The position numbers and the translations under genes are program-made. A stretch of DNA of 64,000 nt from Pseudomonadota bacterium. GTDB lineage: Bacteria; Desulfobacterota; Desulfovibrionia; Desulfovibrionales; Desulfovibrionaceae. Shown here piece after piece: positions 19,401 through 28,416 of this stretch (positions are counted from its first letter, which is position 1; every line of letters starts with the position of its first letter). The notes under the pieces were generated by a model. That model saw nothing but the letters and a program-made list of their open reading frames with translations. It ran no database searches and was not told where the DNA came from. The stretch lies in NCBI GenBank assembly GCA_018816865.1, contig JAHIUW010000023.1, positions 64,001-128,000 on the forward strand. Direction: 5' to 3'.

Positions 19401-22082
19401 ATGACTCGAGAACCCGATTCCGACGTCGACTATCTCAAAGTGGAGAACGAGCACCTGCGGGGCCGGGTGGCCGCCATGGAACTGGAATCCAGTCGCACGG
19501 GCTTCTCTGACATCTTTTTCCAGGTCGTGGAAAAATGTCCGGTGCTGGTCACCATCGCCAGTCCCGAAGGCAATATCCTTTATAGCAACTCCACCTGTCT
19601 CAGTTCCTCCGGCTTTTGCAACGAAGACCTCCTCGGAAGACCCCTGACCATCCACTGCGCCGACGGCGGGCAGACTGAGCGGCTGTGGAACGTCATGGAT
19701 GAACTGCGCAGCGGACGACGCTGGCGCGGGCGGCTGCGCAAACGTCGCAAGAACGGGATGGAGTACTGGGTCGAGGCCTCCTTCAGCCCGGTGTTCGCAG
19801 GCAAGGGTTGTTTGTCCCACCTGTTGTGCGTGGAAGAGGAGATCTCCGACCGCCTGCGCGACGAGGAACTGTTGCGGCGCAACGAGACTCTGCTGTCCAT
19901 CCTGTACCGCATTTCCAACACCGTTCAGTCCACCCGCGATCTCAACGAGCTGTACGCAACCATCCACGAGGTCCTGCGCGGGTTTGTGGATGTCACGAAC
20001 TATTACATCGCCTTGGTGGACGAGGGCCGGGATCGGCTGGTCTTCCCGTTCTTCTATGATGAGATGGACACCGAGGACTGCATCATCGAGAACATCAGCG
20101 ATCCGTCCACGGAGTGTCTGGCCCTGCACGTGATCCGCACCGGGCAGCCGCTTCTGATCCGCAAGAACGAGCAGGATGCCGTGTTGGGGGTCAACGTCAA
20201 GCAGGGCCGGGGGGTGGTCGGCACCGTGGCCGAGTGCTGGCTGGGCGTGCCGCTCAAGGTGGGGGGCAAGACCATCGGGGCCATGGCCGTGCAGGACTAT
20301 TACGATCCCCTGCATTATTCCCAGGATGACGTGGATCTGATGCAGGCCATTTCCGAACAGGTGGCCATGGCCGTCGAGCGCAAGCGCATGGAGGAGGCCC
20401 TGCGGATCTCCGAGCAGCGCTACCGCACGGTCTCGGACTCGGCCTTCAACTTGGAGACCTGGTGCGGGCCCGATGGCCGGATGCTGTATGTCTCGCCCTC
20501 GTGCGCCACAATCACAGGCTATCCCGCCGAGAAGCTGATGCTCGACCCCGGGTTCATGGAACAGATCATCCACCGCGACGATCTGGCCCTGTGGCGGGAA
20601 CACATGGGCGACGGCTGCAAGGGTTCACGGCTGTCCCTGGAATTCAGGATCTTCCGCGAGGACGGGCGGATGCACTGGCTGTCCATGTCCAGCCGCAACG
20701 TGCACGACGAAAATGGAAACTGTCTGGGGCTGCGGTGCAGCATGCGCGACATCAGCGAGAGCAAGATGATGCAGCGCGAGCTGCGTTATGCCACCCTGCA
20801 TGATCCCCTGACGGGCCTTGCCAACCGCGGCCTGTGTCTGGACCGAATCCGCCAGACCATGGAGCGTTCCAAGCGGCGCGACGATCACTATTTCGCGGTG
20901 GTCTATCTGGATATCGATCGGTTCCGGGTCATCAACGACAGCCTGGGCCACAGCGTGGGCGATGAGCTGCTGCGTGAGGTCAGCGAGCGCCTGCTGAAGT
21001 GCGTACGCAGTCTGGACACCGTCTCGCGTTATGGCGCCGACGAGTTCGCCATCGTGCTGGACGAACTGGAATCCCCGCGCGAGGCCATCCGTGCGGCCAA
21101 GCGGATTCGCCAGCTGATGCGCCAGACCTTCGTGGTCAACGGTCGCGAGATCAAGCTGACCGTGAGCATGGGCATCGTGCTCTCCCCGGTGGGCGATATC
21201 GGCCCGAACGAGGTGCTGCAGCATGCCAACATCGCCATGCACAACGCCGTCAAATCCGGGACGGCCCGGATCAGGGTGTTCACGGCCCGCATGCTGGAAC
21301 AGGCCGTCATGGCCATGGACATGGAGCATGATCTGGCCCGCGCCCTGGAACGTGGCGAATTTTTCCTGAACTACCAGCCCATCGTCAGCGTCGTGGATGG
21401 TTCCCTGATCGGATTCGAGGCCCTGGTGCGCTGGAATCATCCGCAAAAAGGGGTGCTCCCCCCGGGCTATTTCATCCCCTTTGCCGAGGAGAGCGGACAG
21501 ATCATCGACCTGGGGTTGGTGGTCCTGCGCGAGGCCTGCTCGACCATGGTCGACTGGCTGCGGGAGCATCCGGACCGCCCGGAGATGCAGATAGCCGTGA
21601 ACCTGTCCTGCCGCCAGTTCGAGCAGGTGACTCTGGTGGAGCAGATCTCCTGCATCCTGGAGGAGACCGGGCTGTCCGTGGCCAACCTGAAGCTGGAGAT
21701 CACCGAGTCGGCCATCATGAAGGACGCCGAGGGCGCGTTGTTCATCCTGCGCCGCCTGAAGGCCCTGGGCATCAAGCTCTCCATCGACGATTTCGGGACC
21801 GGGTATTCGTCCCTGTCCTATCTGCAAAAGTTCCCCGTAGACACCCTGAAGGTGGACCGCTCCTTCATCAGCGGCATGGGAGCCAATGGCGAGAACACGG
21901 CCATCGTGCGCGCCGTGGTGGTCCTGGCCCAGAGCATGGGGCTGGACGTGGTGGCCGAGGGCGTGGAGCTGTCCGAGCAGTTGGACCAGTTGCGAGATCT
22001 GCGCTGCCCGTATGTCCAGGGGTTCTTTTTTTCCAAGCCGCTCAGTACCGCCGACGCGCGGTTGTTCATCGCCGCCAACTGA
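19401..22082 (+). CDS. PAS-GAF-PAS-GGDEF-EAL cyclic-di-GMP protein
   Basis: About 893 residues: PAS (about 30-150), GAF (165-320), PAS (330-455), GGDEF (460-625), EAL (640-890). The EAL domain keeps its signatures: FEALVRWNHP near 672, NLSCRQFE, ITESAIM, DDFGTGYSSLSYL and AEGVEL, so c-di-GMP phosphodiesterase activity is expected. The GGDEF motif is GADEF (SRYGADEFAIVLD near 544), so cyclase activity is uncertain. No membrane segment is seen; GAF and PAS suggest a cytosolic ligand or redox input. ATG 19401 is used; a TTG at 19338 in the same frame is an alternative. No strong Shine-Dalgarno site decides it. Confidence 0.88.
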   Translation: MTREPDSDVDYLKVENEHLRGRVAAMELESSRTGFSDIFFQVVEKCPVLVTIASPEGNILYSNSTCLSSSGFCNEDLLGRPLTIHCADGGQTERLWNVMDELRSGRRWRGRLRKRRKNGMEYWVEASFSPVFAGKGCLSHLLCVEEEISDRLRDEELLRRNETLLSILYRISNTVQSTRDLNELYATIHEVLRGFVDVTNYYIALVDEGRDRLVFPFFYDEMDTEDCIIENISDPSTECLALHVIRTGQPLLIRKNEQDAVLGVNVKQGRGVVGTVAECWLGVPLKVGGKTIGAMAVQDYYDPLHYSQDDVDLMQAISEQVAMAVERKRMEEALRISEQRYRTVSDSAFNLETWCGPDGRMLYVSPSCATITGYPAEKLMLDPGFMEQIIHRDDLALWREHMGDGCKGSRLSLEFRIFREDGRMHWLSMSSRNVHDENGNCLGLRCSMRDISESKMMQRELRYATLHDPLTGLANRGLCLDRIRQTMERSKRRDDHYFAVVYLDIDRFRVINDSLGHSVGDELLREVSERLLKCVRSLDTVSRYGADEFAIVLDELESPREAIRAAKRIRQLMRQTFVVNGREIKLTVSMGIVLSPVGDIGPNEVLQHANIAMHNAVKSGTARIRVFTARMLEQAVMAMDMEHDLARALERGEFFLNYQPIVSVVDGSLIGFEALVRWNHPQKGVLPPGYFIPFAEESGQIIDLGLVVLREACSTMVDWLREHPDRPEMQIAVNLSCRQFEQVTLVEQISCILEETGLSVANLKLEITESAIMKDAEGALFILRRLKALGIKLSIDDFGTGYSSLSYLQKFPVDTLKVDRSFISGMGANGENTAIVRAVVVLAQSMGLDVVAEGVELSEQLDQLRDLRCPYVQGFFFSKPLSTADARLFIAAN

Positions 22083-22322
22083 GGCGGCCCTTGGGGCGCA
22101 GCAGCCAGAACCGTCCCGGTCTGCATTGGCTCGTGCCTTGGCGCACAGCCCTGGCTTTGTCCTGTGTTTGCAGGACCACCAGCCTTGTCCCACCGCTCAT
22201 CAGCGCTTCCCGTCGCTCCAAGACCTGTCCCCCAGTCTTGCCCCCGCACAGTGCCCTTGGTGGCCCATTCTGCATCCTGCGCCGTGTAGCAGCGCTCGGC
22301 GTTGAATGCTGTTCGGGCCGGC

Positions 22323-23993
22323 TCACGGCATGCGTCGGATGCGCTCCCAGGGGGCTGCTGCGGCCAGCGGGCTGTGGGCTTGGAGATATTCCCCCAGGGC
22401 GTCCGCCGTGGAACGGGCGGTGGAGTAAGCCGAGGCCCTAAAGGGTTTGAGCATCGCGAAGCCGTCGCCGCCGCCCAGCAAATAATCCGGCAGGGCAATG
22501 CGATAGGAGAGCCCTGGCCTGATGGGCAGCCAGAGATGGCCGTCGAAGATCTCCGCGCCCAGGATGCGCCCGCCCGGCGGGCGGGACGGCGACCAGCGCA
22601 GGCGCAACCCGGCGAGCTGCAGAAAGCGCCCGGTGCCGGAATCGAAGCTGCCGTCGGCCCGGCTGACCCCGTGCTCCAGCACCTCCAGCAGGATTTCTGC
22701 GGGCAGATCTGCCACGACGATCTCGTTGCCGAAGGGCAGGGCCGTGAGCACGTTGCCCAAGGTGACGGCTCCGGCGGGGAGACCGGCACGGATCCCGCCG
22801 CTGTTGATGAGTGCGGCCTGGGCCCCGGCGCTGTGGGCCGCTGCCAGGGTAGCGTCAGCCACCAGATCCCCCAGGGGGCACTGGGCAAAGCGGCACAGTT
22901 CCTTGGGGGCTTCCAGGTCGTGCTTCAGGGTGCCCACGGTCTGGGATCGTATGGCGGCCAGTTGCACCTCAAAGCCCCGGGCCAGCGCGAGCACGTCTTC
23001 GGCGCGGGGCACGGGGGAGGCCAGGGGCACCGGCTGCCCCGACCAGGACGTCGGGACCCCTGAAGAGTCGAAATCCACCCAGAGCCGTCCCAATTCCCGG
23101 CCCCATTGTCCGGCCTGGACCACCAGCACGGGTTGTCCCCACGGAGACTCGACCACCGTGGGATAGGGTCCGGCCGCCTCGGGGTCCGGCCCGAGGCGGG
23201 TGTGGGAATGCCCGCCCACGATGAGGTCCAGCCCCTTCACCGTGCGGGCCAGTTCCATGTCTGCGGCGTAGCCGCTGTGGCTGAGCGCGATGATGATCTT
23301 GGCCCCCCGGGCGGTCAGCTCAGCCACGGATCGACTGACGCAGGCCTCGGGGTCCGTGAAGCGCAGCGTTGGCCCGGGAACGGAGAGAAATGCGGTCTCC
23401 GGGGTCACCAGCCCGATGATTCCGATGCGCCGGCCGCCGCGCTCCAGGAGGACATGGGGTCTCATCCGGCCATCCATGGGTGACTCTGTTGACGCATCAA
23501 CATTGCAGGCCAGCAGGGGGAACTCCAGGGCTGCGGCGAAGTCGGCGAGCACCTGCGGCCCGGCATCACACTCGTGATTGCCCAGGGCCATGGCGTCGTA
23601 GTCCAGGGCATTCATCAGCTTCGCTGCGGCCTGCCCCTGGAAGCGTGTGAAGTACAACGTGCCCTGGAACTGGTCACCGGCATCCAGCAGGAGCACGTTG
23701 CCATCTTTGCTGCGTTCGCCTCGGGCCACGGTGGCCATGCGGGCCAGACCTCCAACGCAGGCCTTGGGCGAATCCTCCGGGCAGAGCTGACCGTCCGGGT
23801 CGAACTGGGTCAGGTGTGAATGCACGTCGTTGGTGTGCAGTACGGTCAGGCGGTACGGTTGGGCACAGCCCGTGAGGGTCAGGCCGATCAGCAGGGGCAC
23901 GGCGCAGAGGCGTATCAGGCCCTTGGCCACTGCCCAGGGCAAGGATTGCGCCAGGCCAACGATCCACTGGGAGTGCCGGGGGCGGATGAACAT
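22323..23993 (-). CDS. Lipoprotein 5'-nucleotidase / UshA-type phosphoesterase
   Basis: A 556-residue calcineurin-like metallophosphoesterase with a C-terminal 5'-nucleotidase domain. An N-terminal hydrophobic segment ends in a lipobox (LTLTGC, Cys43), so it is probably anchored in the envelope facing the periplasm. Metal motifs: HTNDVHSHL at 53-61, LDAGDQFQGT, LGNHECDAG and GGHSHTRLG. The C-terminal half carries INSGGIRAGLP and LLGGGDGFAM, typical of substrate binding. It would release phosphate and nucleosides from extracytoplasmic nucleotides. ATG 23993 follows AGGAGA. Confidence 0.9.
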   Translation of the reverse strand: MFIRPRHSQWIVGLAQSLPWAVAKGLIRLCAVPLLIGLTLTGCAQPYRLTVLHTNDVHSHLTQFDPDGQLCPEDSPKACVGGLARMATVARGERSKDGNVLLLDAGDQFQGTLYFTRFQGQAAAKLMNALDYDAMALGNHECDAGPQVLADFAAALEFPLLACNVDASTESPMDGRMRPHVLLERGGRRIGIIGLVTPETAFLSVPGPTLRFTDPEACVSRSVAELTARGAKIIIALSHSGYAADMELARTVKGLDLIVGGHSHTRLGPDPEAAGPYPTVVESPWGQPVLVVQAGQWGRELGRLWVDFDSSGVPTSWSGQPVPLASPVPRAEDVLALARGFEVQLAAIRSQTVGTLKHDLEAPKELCRFAQCPLGDLVADATLAAAHSAGAQAALINSGGIRAGLPAGAVTLGNVLTALPFGNEIVVADLPAEILLEVLEHGVSRADGSFDSGTGRFLQLAGLRLRWSPSRPPGGRILGAEIFDGHLWLPIRPGLSYRIALPDYLLGGGDGFAMLKPFRASAYSTARSTADALGEYLQAHSPLAAAAPWERIRRMP

Positions 23994-24062
23994 GGGAATA
24001 TCTCCTTGCGGGTTTGGCAAAGGGTACCTCAGGACTTATCCTCTTGAAAAGAGGAGGGGCCT

Positions 24063-24485
24063 ATGCGCATCAACAAGATTCTGGTTCCCGTGGACGGCTC
24101 CGGGCCTTCCCTGGCTGCGGTTCGTTATGGGGCGGGCATTGCCGGACTGACAGGGGCGGCGGTGATGCTCTTGCACTGTCATAAACCCGTGCCCAGCATC
24201 CTGGGCGAACCCAATTTCCAGAGGGTCCTGGAGAGATTGGAGGCTGATGCCCAGCGGGTCATGGAAGGCTGTTTGAGCGAGCTCGCAGGCCAGGGCGTGG
24301 AGTTCACCTCCAAGGTCATTGGCGGGGACACGGCCCAAGTCATCGTGGAGGTCGCCGAGATCGAGGGCTTTGACCTGATCGTGATGGGCAGTCGGGGACT
24401 TGGGGGAGTGCAAGGCTTGCTGCTGGGCAGCGTGACCCACAAGGTCTTGCAGGTGGCGCCTTGCCCGGTGACGGTGGTGCGTTAA
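24063..24485 (+). CDS. Universal stress protein (UspA family)
   Basis: A 140-residue single-domain Usp. It starts INKILVPVDGSGPS and ends with the ATP-binding type signature GSRGLGGVQGLLLGSVTHKV then CPVTVVR, so it probably binds ATP. AGGAGG precedes ATG 24063. It is divergent from the 5'-nucleotidase lipoprotein (70 bp apart), so the two share an upstream region. Target unknown, as for most Usp proteins. Confidence 0.9.
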   Translation: MRINKILVPVDGSGPSLAAVRYGAGIAGLTGAAVMLLHCHKPVPSILGEPNFQRVLERLEADAQRVMEGCLSELAGQGVEFTSKVIGGDTAQVIVEVAEIEGFDLIVMGSRGLGGVQGLLLGSVTHKVLQVAPCPVTVVR

Positions 24486-24711
24486 GCAAGGCAGGCCTCG
24501 CTGTTTGGTCAGCATTGTCCATGGTGCAGGATTCCCTGGGCCTCGCGTTGGGACGATTCCCGGAGCAGGCTTTCAAAGCACTGGATGGAGCGGGTCTGTG
24601 GTCAGGTCCCTTGACGGAAGGCGGGGCCATGCCTCTGCAGGACCGCGGATCTCGTCCACGGTTCGATCCGTGCTGGTCGCCGCTGTGCGCCAGGGTGCCT
24701 GCGTCTGGGGG

Positions 24712-25827
24712 TCAGCCGTTGGTCGATAGGGTTTGGCTTTCGTCCGGGTAGCGCTGGGTGATGGCGACGACCTCGTCGATGTGATCCAGCAGGATGTCCG
24801 TCAGTGTGGGATCGAACTGGCTGCCTCGCTGATCGCGGTACAGGTCGAGCACCTGGTCCAGGGGCCAGGCGTCCTTGTAGATCCGCTTTTGCATCAGGGC
24901 ATCGAAGACGTCGGCGATGCAGGTGATGCGCCCGAAGATGTGGATATCCTCGCCAGCGAGGCCGTGGGGGTAGCCCTTGCCGTCCCAGCGCTCATGGTGT
25001 TGGAGGGCCGTAATGGCTGCGGCCTTCATGATGCGGCGTTTGGAATGGTTCAGGATCTCGAAGCCGATCAGGGTGTGCGACTTGATGATCTCGTATTCCT
25101 CGCCCGTGAGCTTGGCGGGTTTGTTGAGGATCGAATCCGGGATGGCGATCTTGCCCACGTCGTGCATGGGCGAGGCCATGCGCAGGATGTCGGCCTCGGT
25201 GCTGTCCAGGCCGCTCAGGGTGGCCAGCAGATGTGAGATCTCGGCCACGCGTCGCACGTGGTTGGCGGTTTCCTTGGAGCGGTGCTCCACCACGTCGCCC
25301 AGGAGCATGATCAACTCTTTCTGGGTGTTGATGATCTCTTCGTTCAGCACATGCACCTTGCGCTGGGCCTCAAGGCGTTCGTTGGCCTCACGGCGCAGAT
25401 CGGCGGTGCGTTTTTTGACCTCTTCTTCCAGGTGTTCGCGGTAGCGTCGGTTCTGGCGCAACAGATCGGCCCGTTCCAGGGCCTTGCCGACCCGGTGCTC
25501 CAGGACGTTCATGTCGCGGATGGGTTTGGTCACGAAGTCCCATGCCCCGTGGCGCACGGCCCGGATGGCATCGGTGATGACACCCACGCCCGAGACCACG
25601 ATGACCGGAGTCTCGGGGGATTTGTGGGTGATGACGTCGAGCACGCCAAAACCGTCCAGCTCGGGCATGTTCAGATCGCACAACACCACATCGGGCCTAG
25701 TGGTCTCGAATGCCAGGACCCCCTGTCGGCCATCAAAGGCGGTTTCGCACTCATAGCCCATGTCCTCAAAGAAATCGGCTATGGTCTGGCAAAGAAACCG
25801 TTCGTCATCAATAATCAGAATGCGCAT
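24712..25827 (-). CDS. Response regulator with HD-GYP domain
   Basis: A 371-residue protein: receiver domain (D51 in VVLCDLNMPELDG, Lys in FVTKPI), a coiled linker about 125-165, and an HD-GYP domain. The latter has MHDVGKIAIPDSILNKP near 220 and HHERWDGKGYPHGL near 280, with all metal and GYP residues. It should hydrolyse c-di-GMP when phosphorylated, opposing diguanylate cyclases in the cell. ATG 25827 is used; a GTG two codons upstream is equally possible. It is a single gene; no kinase is adjacent. Confidence 0.92.
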   Translation of the reverse strand: MRILIIDDERFLCQTIADFFEDMGYECETAFDGRQGVLAFETTRPDVVLCDLNMPELDGFGVLDVITHKSPETPVIVVSGVGVITDAIRAVRHGAWDFVTKPIRDMNVLEHRVGKALERADLLRQNRRYREHLEEEVKKRTADLRREANERLEAQRKVHVLNEEIINTQKELIMLLGDVVEHRSKETANHVRRVAEISHLLATLSGLDSTEADILRMASPMHDVGKIAIPDSILNKPAKLTGEEYEIIKSHTLIGFEILNHSKRRIMKAAAITALQHHERWDGKGYPHGLAGEDIHIFGRITCIADVFDALMQKRIYKDAWPLDQVLDLYRDQRGSQFDPTLTDILLDHIDEVVAITQRYPDESQTLSTNG

Positions 25828-26393
25828 ATTCACACTGTAGGTTTCCGGATTGTTGGTTACCTGAATAAGTATTCTATTTGTGGGACAAGGGCAATGTGTC
25901 TCGGCTCGTTGTCCATGGCTCCCGCAGGTCAGCGCTCATCCGCAGCGTTTCGCTGTGGTTCCCACCAGTTTCTCGTAAATCCCTTGTGTGGCAGCGACCC
26001 TAGAGATTCTCATGAGAATCTCTAGGCAGAATAGCTGCCGCGCGAAGTCCCCCCGTGGATTCGTGCGGTGGGATTCAGTGCCGCCAAAGGGCTCGAACTG
26101 TGGATGTTTTTGATCATCGGCCCTTGGATCGCGCCCCGGGAAGATTGGGGCCAAGGCCGAAGGGTGATGCGTTATGCGTAACAAATTGCGTCTAATTTAT
26201 TCGTTTGAAAAATCATGTCGTGTTATTTTGATGGATACAACGGTGCAGAGTGGACAAGCTCCTCCAGGGTATGTATGCAACCGGGTCCGTGAGGACCGAA
26301 GCACGGCGCTGCGGGCGTCATTCGTCATCAGTCACGATCAAAAGCAGCCTCGCCACAGCGCATCCGGGGCAGAAAAACCGAGAGGAGTGTTCC
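25828..26393. other. Long leader/intergenic region before the NSS transporter
   Basis: About 565 bp between divergent genes. It holds the 28-bp perfect palindrome described separately and an AT-rich patch at 26170-26235 that probably contains the transporter promoter. A hairpin GGTCC/GGACC lies around 26285-26300. No known riboswitch was recognised. Confidence 0.4.
25999..26026. promoter_or_regulatory. 28-bp perfect palindrome with outer stem
   Basis: The half-site CCTAGAGATTCTCA is followed directly by its exact reverse complement, with no loop. A further 6-bp outer repeat GGCAGC/GCTGCC lies at 25990-25995 and 26034-26039. There is no T-run, so it is not a normal terminator. Its position between two divergent promoters suggests an operator for a dimeric regulator or a cruciform. 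Confidence 0.6.
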
Positions 26394-27896
26394 ATGGCAG
26401 AACGCGAACAATGGGGTTCACGGGTTGGTTTTATCTTTGCGGCCGTCGGCTCCGCCATCGGCCTTGGCAATATCTGGCGTTTTCCTTACATGGCCTATGA
26501 AAACGGGGGCGGGGCGTTTCTGGTGCCCTATATCTTCGCCATGCTCACGGCGGGCATCCCGTTCATGGTCCTGGAGTTTGGCCTGGGGCACCGTTTCCGG
26601 GGTTCTGCGCCCAAGGTTTTCGCCAGCATCGACAGGCGCTGGGAGTGGGTGGGCTGGTTTCAGGTGCTTGTGGCCGCGGTCATCAGCGTCTACTACGTGG
26701 CCGTCATCGGCTGGACCATTTCCTACACCGGCTTTGCCTTCAGCCAGGCCTGGGGGAGCGATCCCAAGGGTTTCTTCTACGGCGAGTTTCTGGGGTTGAC
26801 CAGCGGCCCGCTGGAGTTGGGTGGCTTGCGCCCCACGATTTTCGCCGCCGTGGCCCTGGCCTGGGGTATCACCTGGCTGGCCTGCATGACCGGGGTCAGG
26901 AAGGGCATCGAACGCGCGGGCAAGATCCTGATGCCGGTGCTGTTCCTGATGGTGCTGGTGCTCACGGTGCGCGTCCTGTCTCTGGACGGCGCGGCCGATG
27001 GCGTGAACTGGCTGTTCAAGCCTGATTTTTCACGCCTCATGGATTACAAGGTCTGGGTGGCTGCCTATGGGCAGATCTTCTTCAGCCTGTCGGTGGGCTT
27101 CTCCATCATGCTGGCCTATTCCAGCTACCTGCCCGCCAAGTCCGACATCACCAACAACGCCTTCATGACCGTGTTCATCAACTGCGGATTTTCCATGATG
27201 GCCGGCGTGATGATCTTCTCGGTCCTGGGGTACATGGCCGCTCAGCAGGGCGTGCTCGTCAAGGACGTGGTCAGTGGCGGCGTGGGTCTGGCGTTCATTA
27301 CCATCCCCATGGCCATCAACCTGATGCCCATGCCCGTGTTTTTCGGTACCCTGTTCTTCCTGTCCCTGACCATGGCCGGCGTGTCCTCGCATATCTCCAT
27401 CGTGGAGGCCTGCATCGCGGCCTTCATGGACAAGTTCGGCTGGAGCCGCAGCAAGACCACCAACACCCTGTGTCTGGTGGGCTTTGCAGTTTCCCTGGTG
27501 TTTTGCCTGGGCGGTGGGTTGTACATCCTGGATATCGTTGATCACTTCGTCAACAACTTCGGTATCCTGGGAGGAGCCCTGCTGGAGATTTTCTTCATCT
27601 CCTGGCTGTGTCGCCTGGATGTGGTGCGCCAACACGTGAACCGCATCTCCGACTTTGCGGTGGGCCAGTGGTGGGACTTTTCGCTCCGCTTCCTGACAGT
27701 GGGCATGCTGGGCGTGCTGCTGATCAGCAACTTTTATGGCGACATCGCTGCGAACTACAGCGGGTATGACCTTGGACCCCTTCTCTGCTATGGCTGGGCC
27801 GTGGTCCTGTCCTGCCTTGTCCTGAGCTTCGTGCTCCGCGGCAGGAACGGTCGTGCAGGGTTTGTGATGAACAACGACAACAGCATCAGGAGGTAG
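26394..27896 (+). CDS. Sodium-dependent transporter, NSS/SNF family
   Basis: A 500-residue inner-membrane protein with about 11-12 membrane helices. The family signature is at the N terminus (GFIFAAVGSAIGLGNIWRFPY), the unwound helix 1 that binds Na+ and substrate in LeuT-type carriers. ATG 26394 is chosen for AGAGGAG upstream; the frame runs back further but that part has no transporter sequence. It is followed after 3 bp by a tiny MetS-like gene, which in related pairs marks methionine/alanine-type importers. Substrate otherwise unknown; amino acid uptake by Na+ symport is likely. Confidence 0.92.
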   Translation: MAEREQWGSRVGFIFAAVGSAIGLGNIWRFPYMAYENGGGAFLVPYIFAMLTAGIPFMVLEFGLGHRFRGSAPKVFASIDRRWEWVGWFQVLVAAVISVYYVAVIGWTISYTGFAFSQAWGSDPKGFFYGEFLGLTSGPLELGGLRPTIFAAVALAWGITWLACMTGVRKGIERAGKILMPVLFLMVLVLTVRVLSLDGAADGVNWLFKPDFSRLMDYKVWVAAYGQIFFSLSVGFSIMLAYSSYLPAKSDITNNAFMTVFINCGFSMMAGVMIFSVLGYMAAQQGVLVKDVVSGGVGLAFITIPMAINLMPMPVFFGTLFFLSLTMAGVSSHISIVEACIAAFMDKFGWSRSKTTNTLCLVGFAVSLVFCLGGGLYILDIVDHFVNNFGILGGALLEIFFISWLCRLDVVRQHVNRISDFAVGQWWDFSLRFLTVGMLGVLLISNFYGDIAANYSGYDLGPLLCYGWAVVLSCLVLSFVLRGRNGRAGFVMNNDNSIRR

Positions 27897-27899
27897 AGT

Positions 27900-27992
27900 A
27901 TGACCACTGAAGCCATTATCATGATGATCATCGGGATCGGCATCACCTGGGGCGGCGCGGCGTTGTGCCTGTTGAAGGCCTTGAAGCGCTGA
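27900..27992 (+). CDS. MetS-like small subunit of an NSS transporter (30 residues)
   Basis: A very short gene with AGGAGG at 27888-27893, inside the end of the transporter gene. The product is one membrane helix with a short basic tail (starts MTTEAIIMMIIGIGITWGG, ends LKALKR). This pattern matches the MetS-type small subunits that accompany NSS amino acid importers (established for MetP-MetS of Corynebacterium). It is followed by a strong terminator, so the pair forms a complete transcription unit. Confidence 0.85.
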   Translation: MTTEAIIMMIIGIGITWGGAALCLLKALKR

Positions 27993-28019
27993 CGCTCGAC
28001 GATCAATGAACGACGCCAA

Positions 28020-28046
28020 GGGCACCCCATCGGGGTGCCCTTTTTT
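28020..28046 (+). terminator. Rho-independent terminator of the transporter pair
   Basis: A 9-bp stem GGGCACCCC/GGGGTGCCC (28020-28028, 28032-28040), loop ATC, then six T. Confidence 0.93.
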
Positions 28047-28055
28047 CTGGGCGGC

Positions 28056-28083
28056 TTGCACCGCGGGTACAAAGTCTTATAGT
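28056..28083 (+). promoter_or_regulatory. Promoter of the 67-residue hypothetical gene
   Basis: TTGCAC at 28056-28061 and TATAGT at 28078-28083, spacing 16 bp, about 30 bp before the start codon. Confidence 0.6.
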
Positions 28084-28112
28084 GATGGAGTGAAACCCCA
28101 AGGAGGGTAGCC

Positions 28113-28316
28113 ATGAATGCCGTTGCTCAGAGCGAAGTCTATCGGGGTTGGACGATCACCCTGCGGCCCACCGAGGAATACTGCGCTCGGTTTGCCATGA
28201 CCCTGACCGCCCCCGACGGCGGGGAAAAGCATTTTGCCGCCGCGGGTGATACGGAGGCCCGCGCCCTGGCGCGCGGTCGCGAGGTGGTGGACATGGAGTT
28301 GGATCACCTCCAGTAG
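28113..28316 (+). CDS. Small hypothetical protein (67 residues)
   Basis: ATG 28113 follows AGGAGGG and a good promoter, so the gene is real. The product is soluble, with a predicted beta hairpin (YRGWTITLRPTEEY, ARFAMTLTAPDGG) and one C-terminal helix rich in Ala/Arg/Glu. I do not recognise the family. It converges with a parvulin gene and shares a two-way terminator with it. Confidence 0.7.
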   Translation: MNAVAQSEVYRGWTITLRPTEEYCARFAMTLTAPDGGEKHFAAAGDTEARALARGREVVDMELDHLQ

Positions 28317-28332
28317 CCCTGGTCTTGAAAAT

Positions 28333-28372
28333 AAAAAAGCAGCCCCCGCCGGAAGTCTCCGGCGGGGGCTGC
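28333..28372. terminator. Bidirectional terminator between the hypothetical gene and ppiC-like gene
   Basis: A perfect 14-bp stem GCAGCCCCCGCCGG/CCGGCGGGGGCTGC (28339-28352, 28359-28372). On the minus strand six T follow directly, so it ends the parvulin transcript; for the plus-strand gene the U-tract is missing. Confidence 0.85.
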
Positions 28373-28416
28373 GTCGCTTGCATGTCGCACCCTCTTGGTG
28401 CGCCGGGACGGCGTGG

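Noticed and set aside
24653-24668. T-arm-like sequence CACGGTTCGATCCGTG, possible tRNA
   Set aside because: The loop is 6 not 7 nt and no D-arm, anticodon arm or acceptor stem could be fitted around it.
26250-26393. N-terminal extension of the NSS transporter
   Set aside because: No transporter sequence or Shine-Dalgarno site there; ATG 26394 has AGAGGAG and begins like the family.
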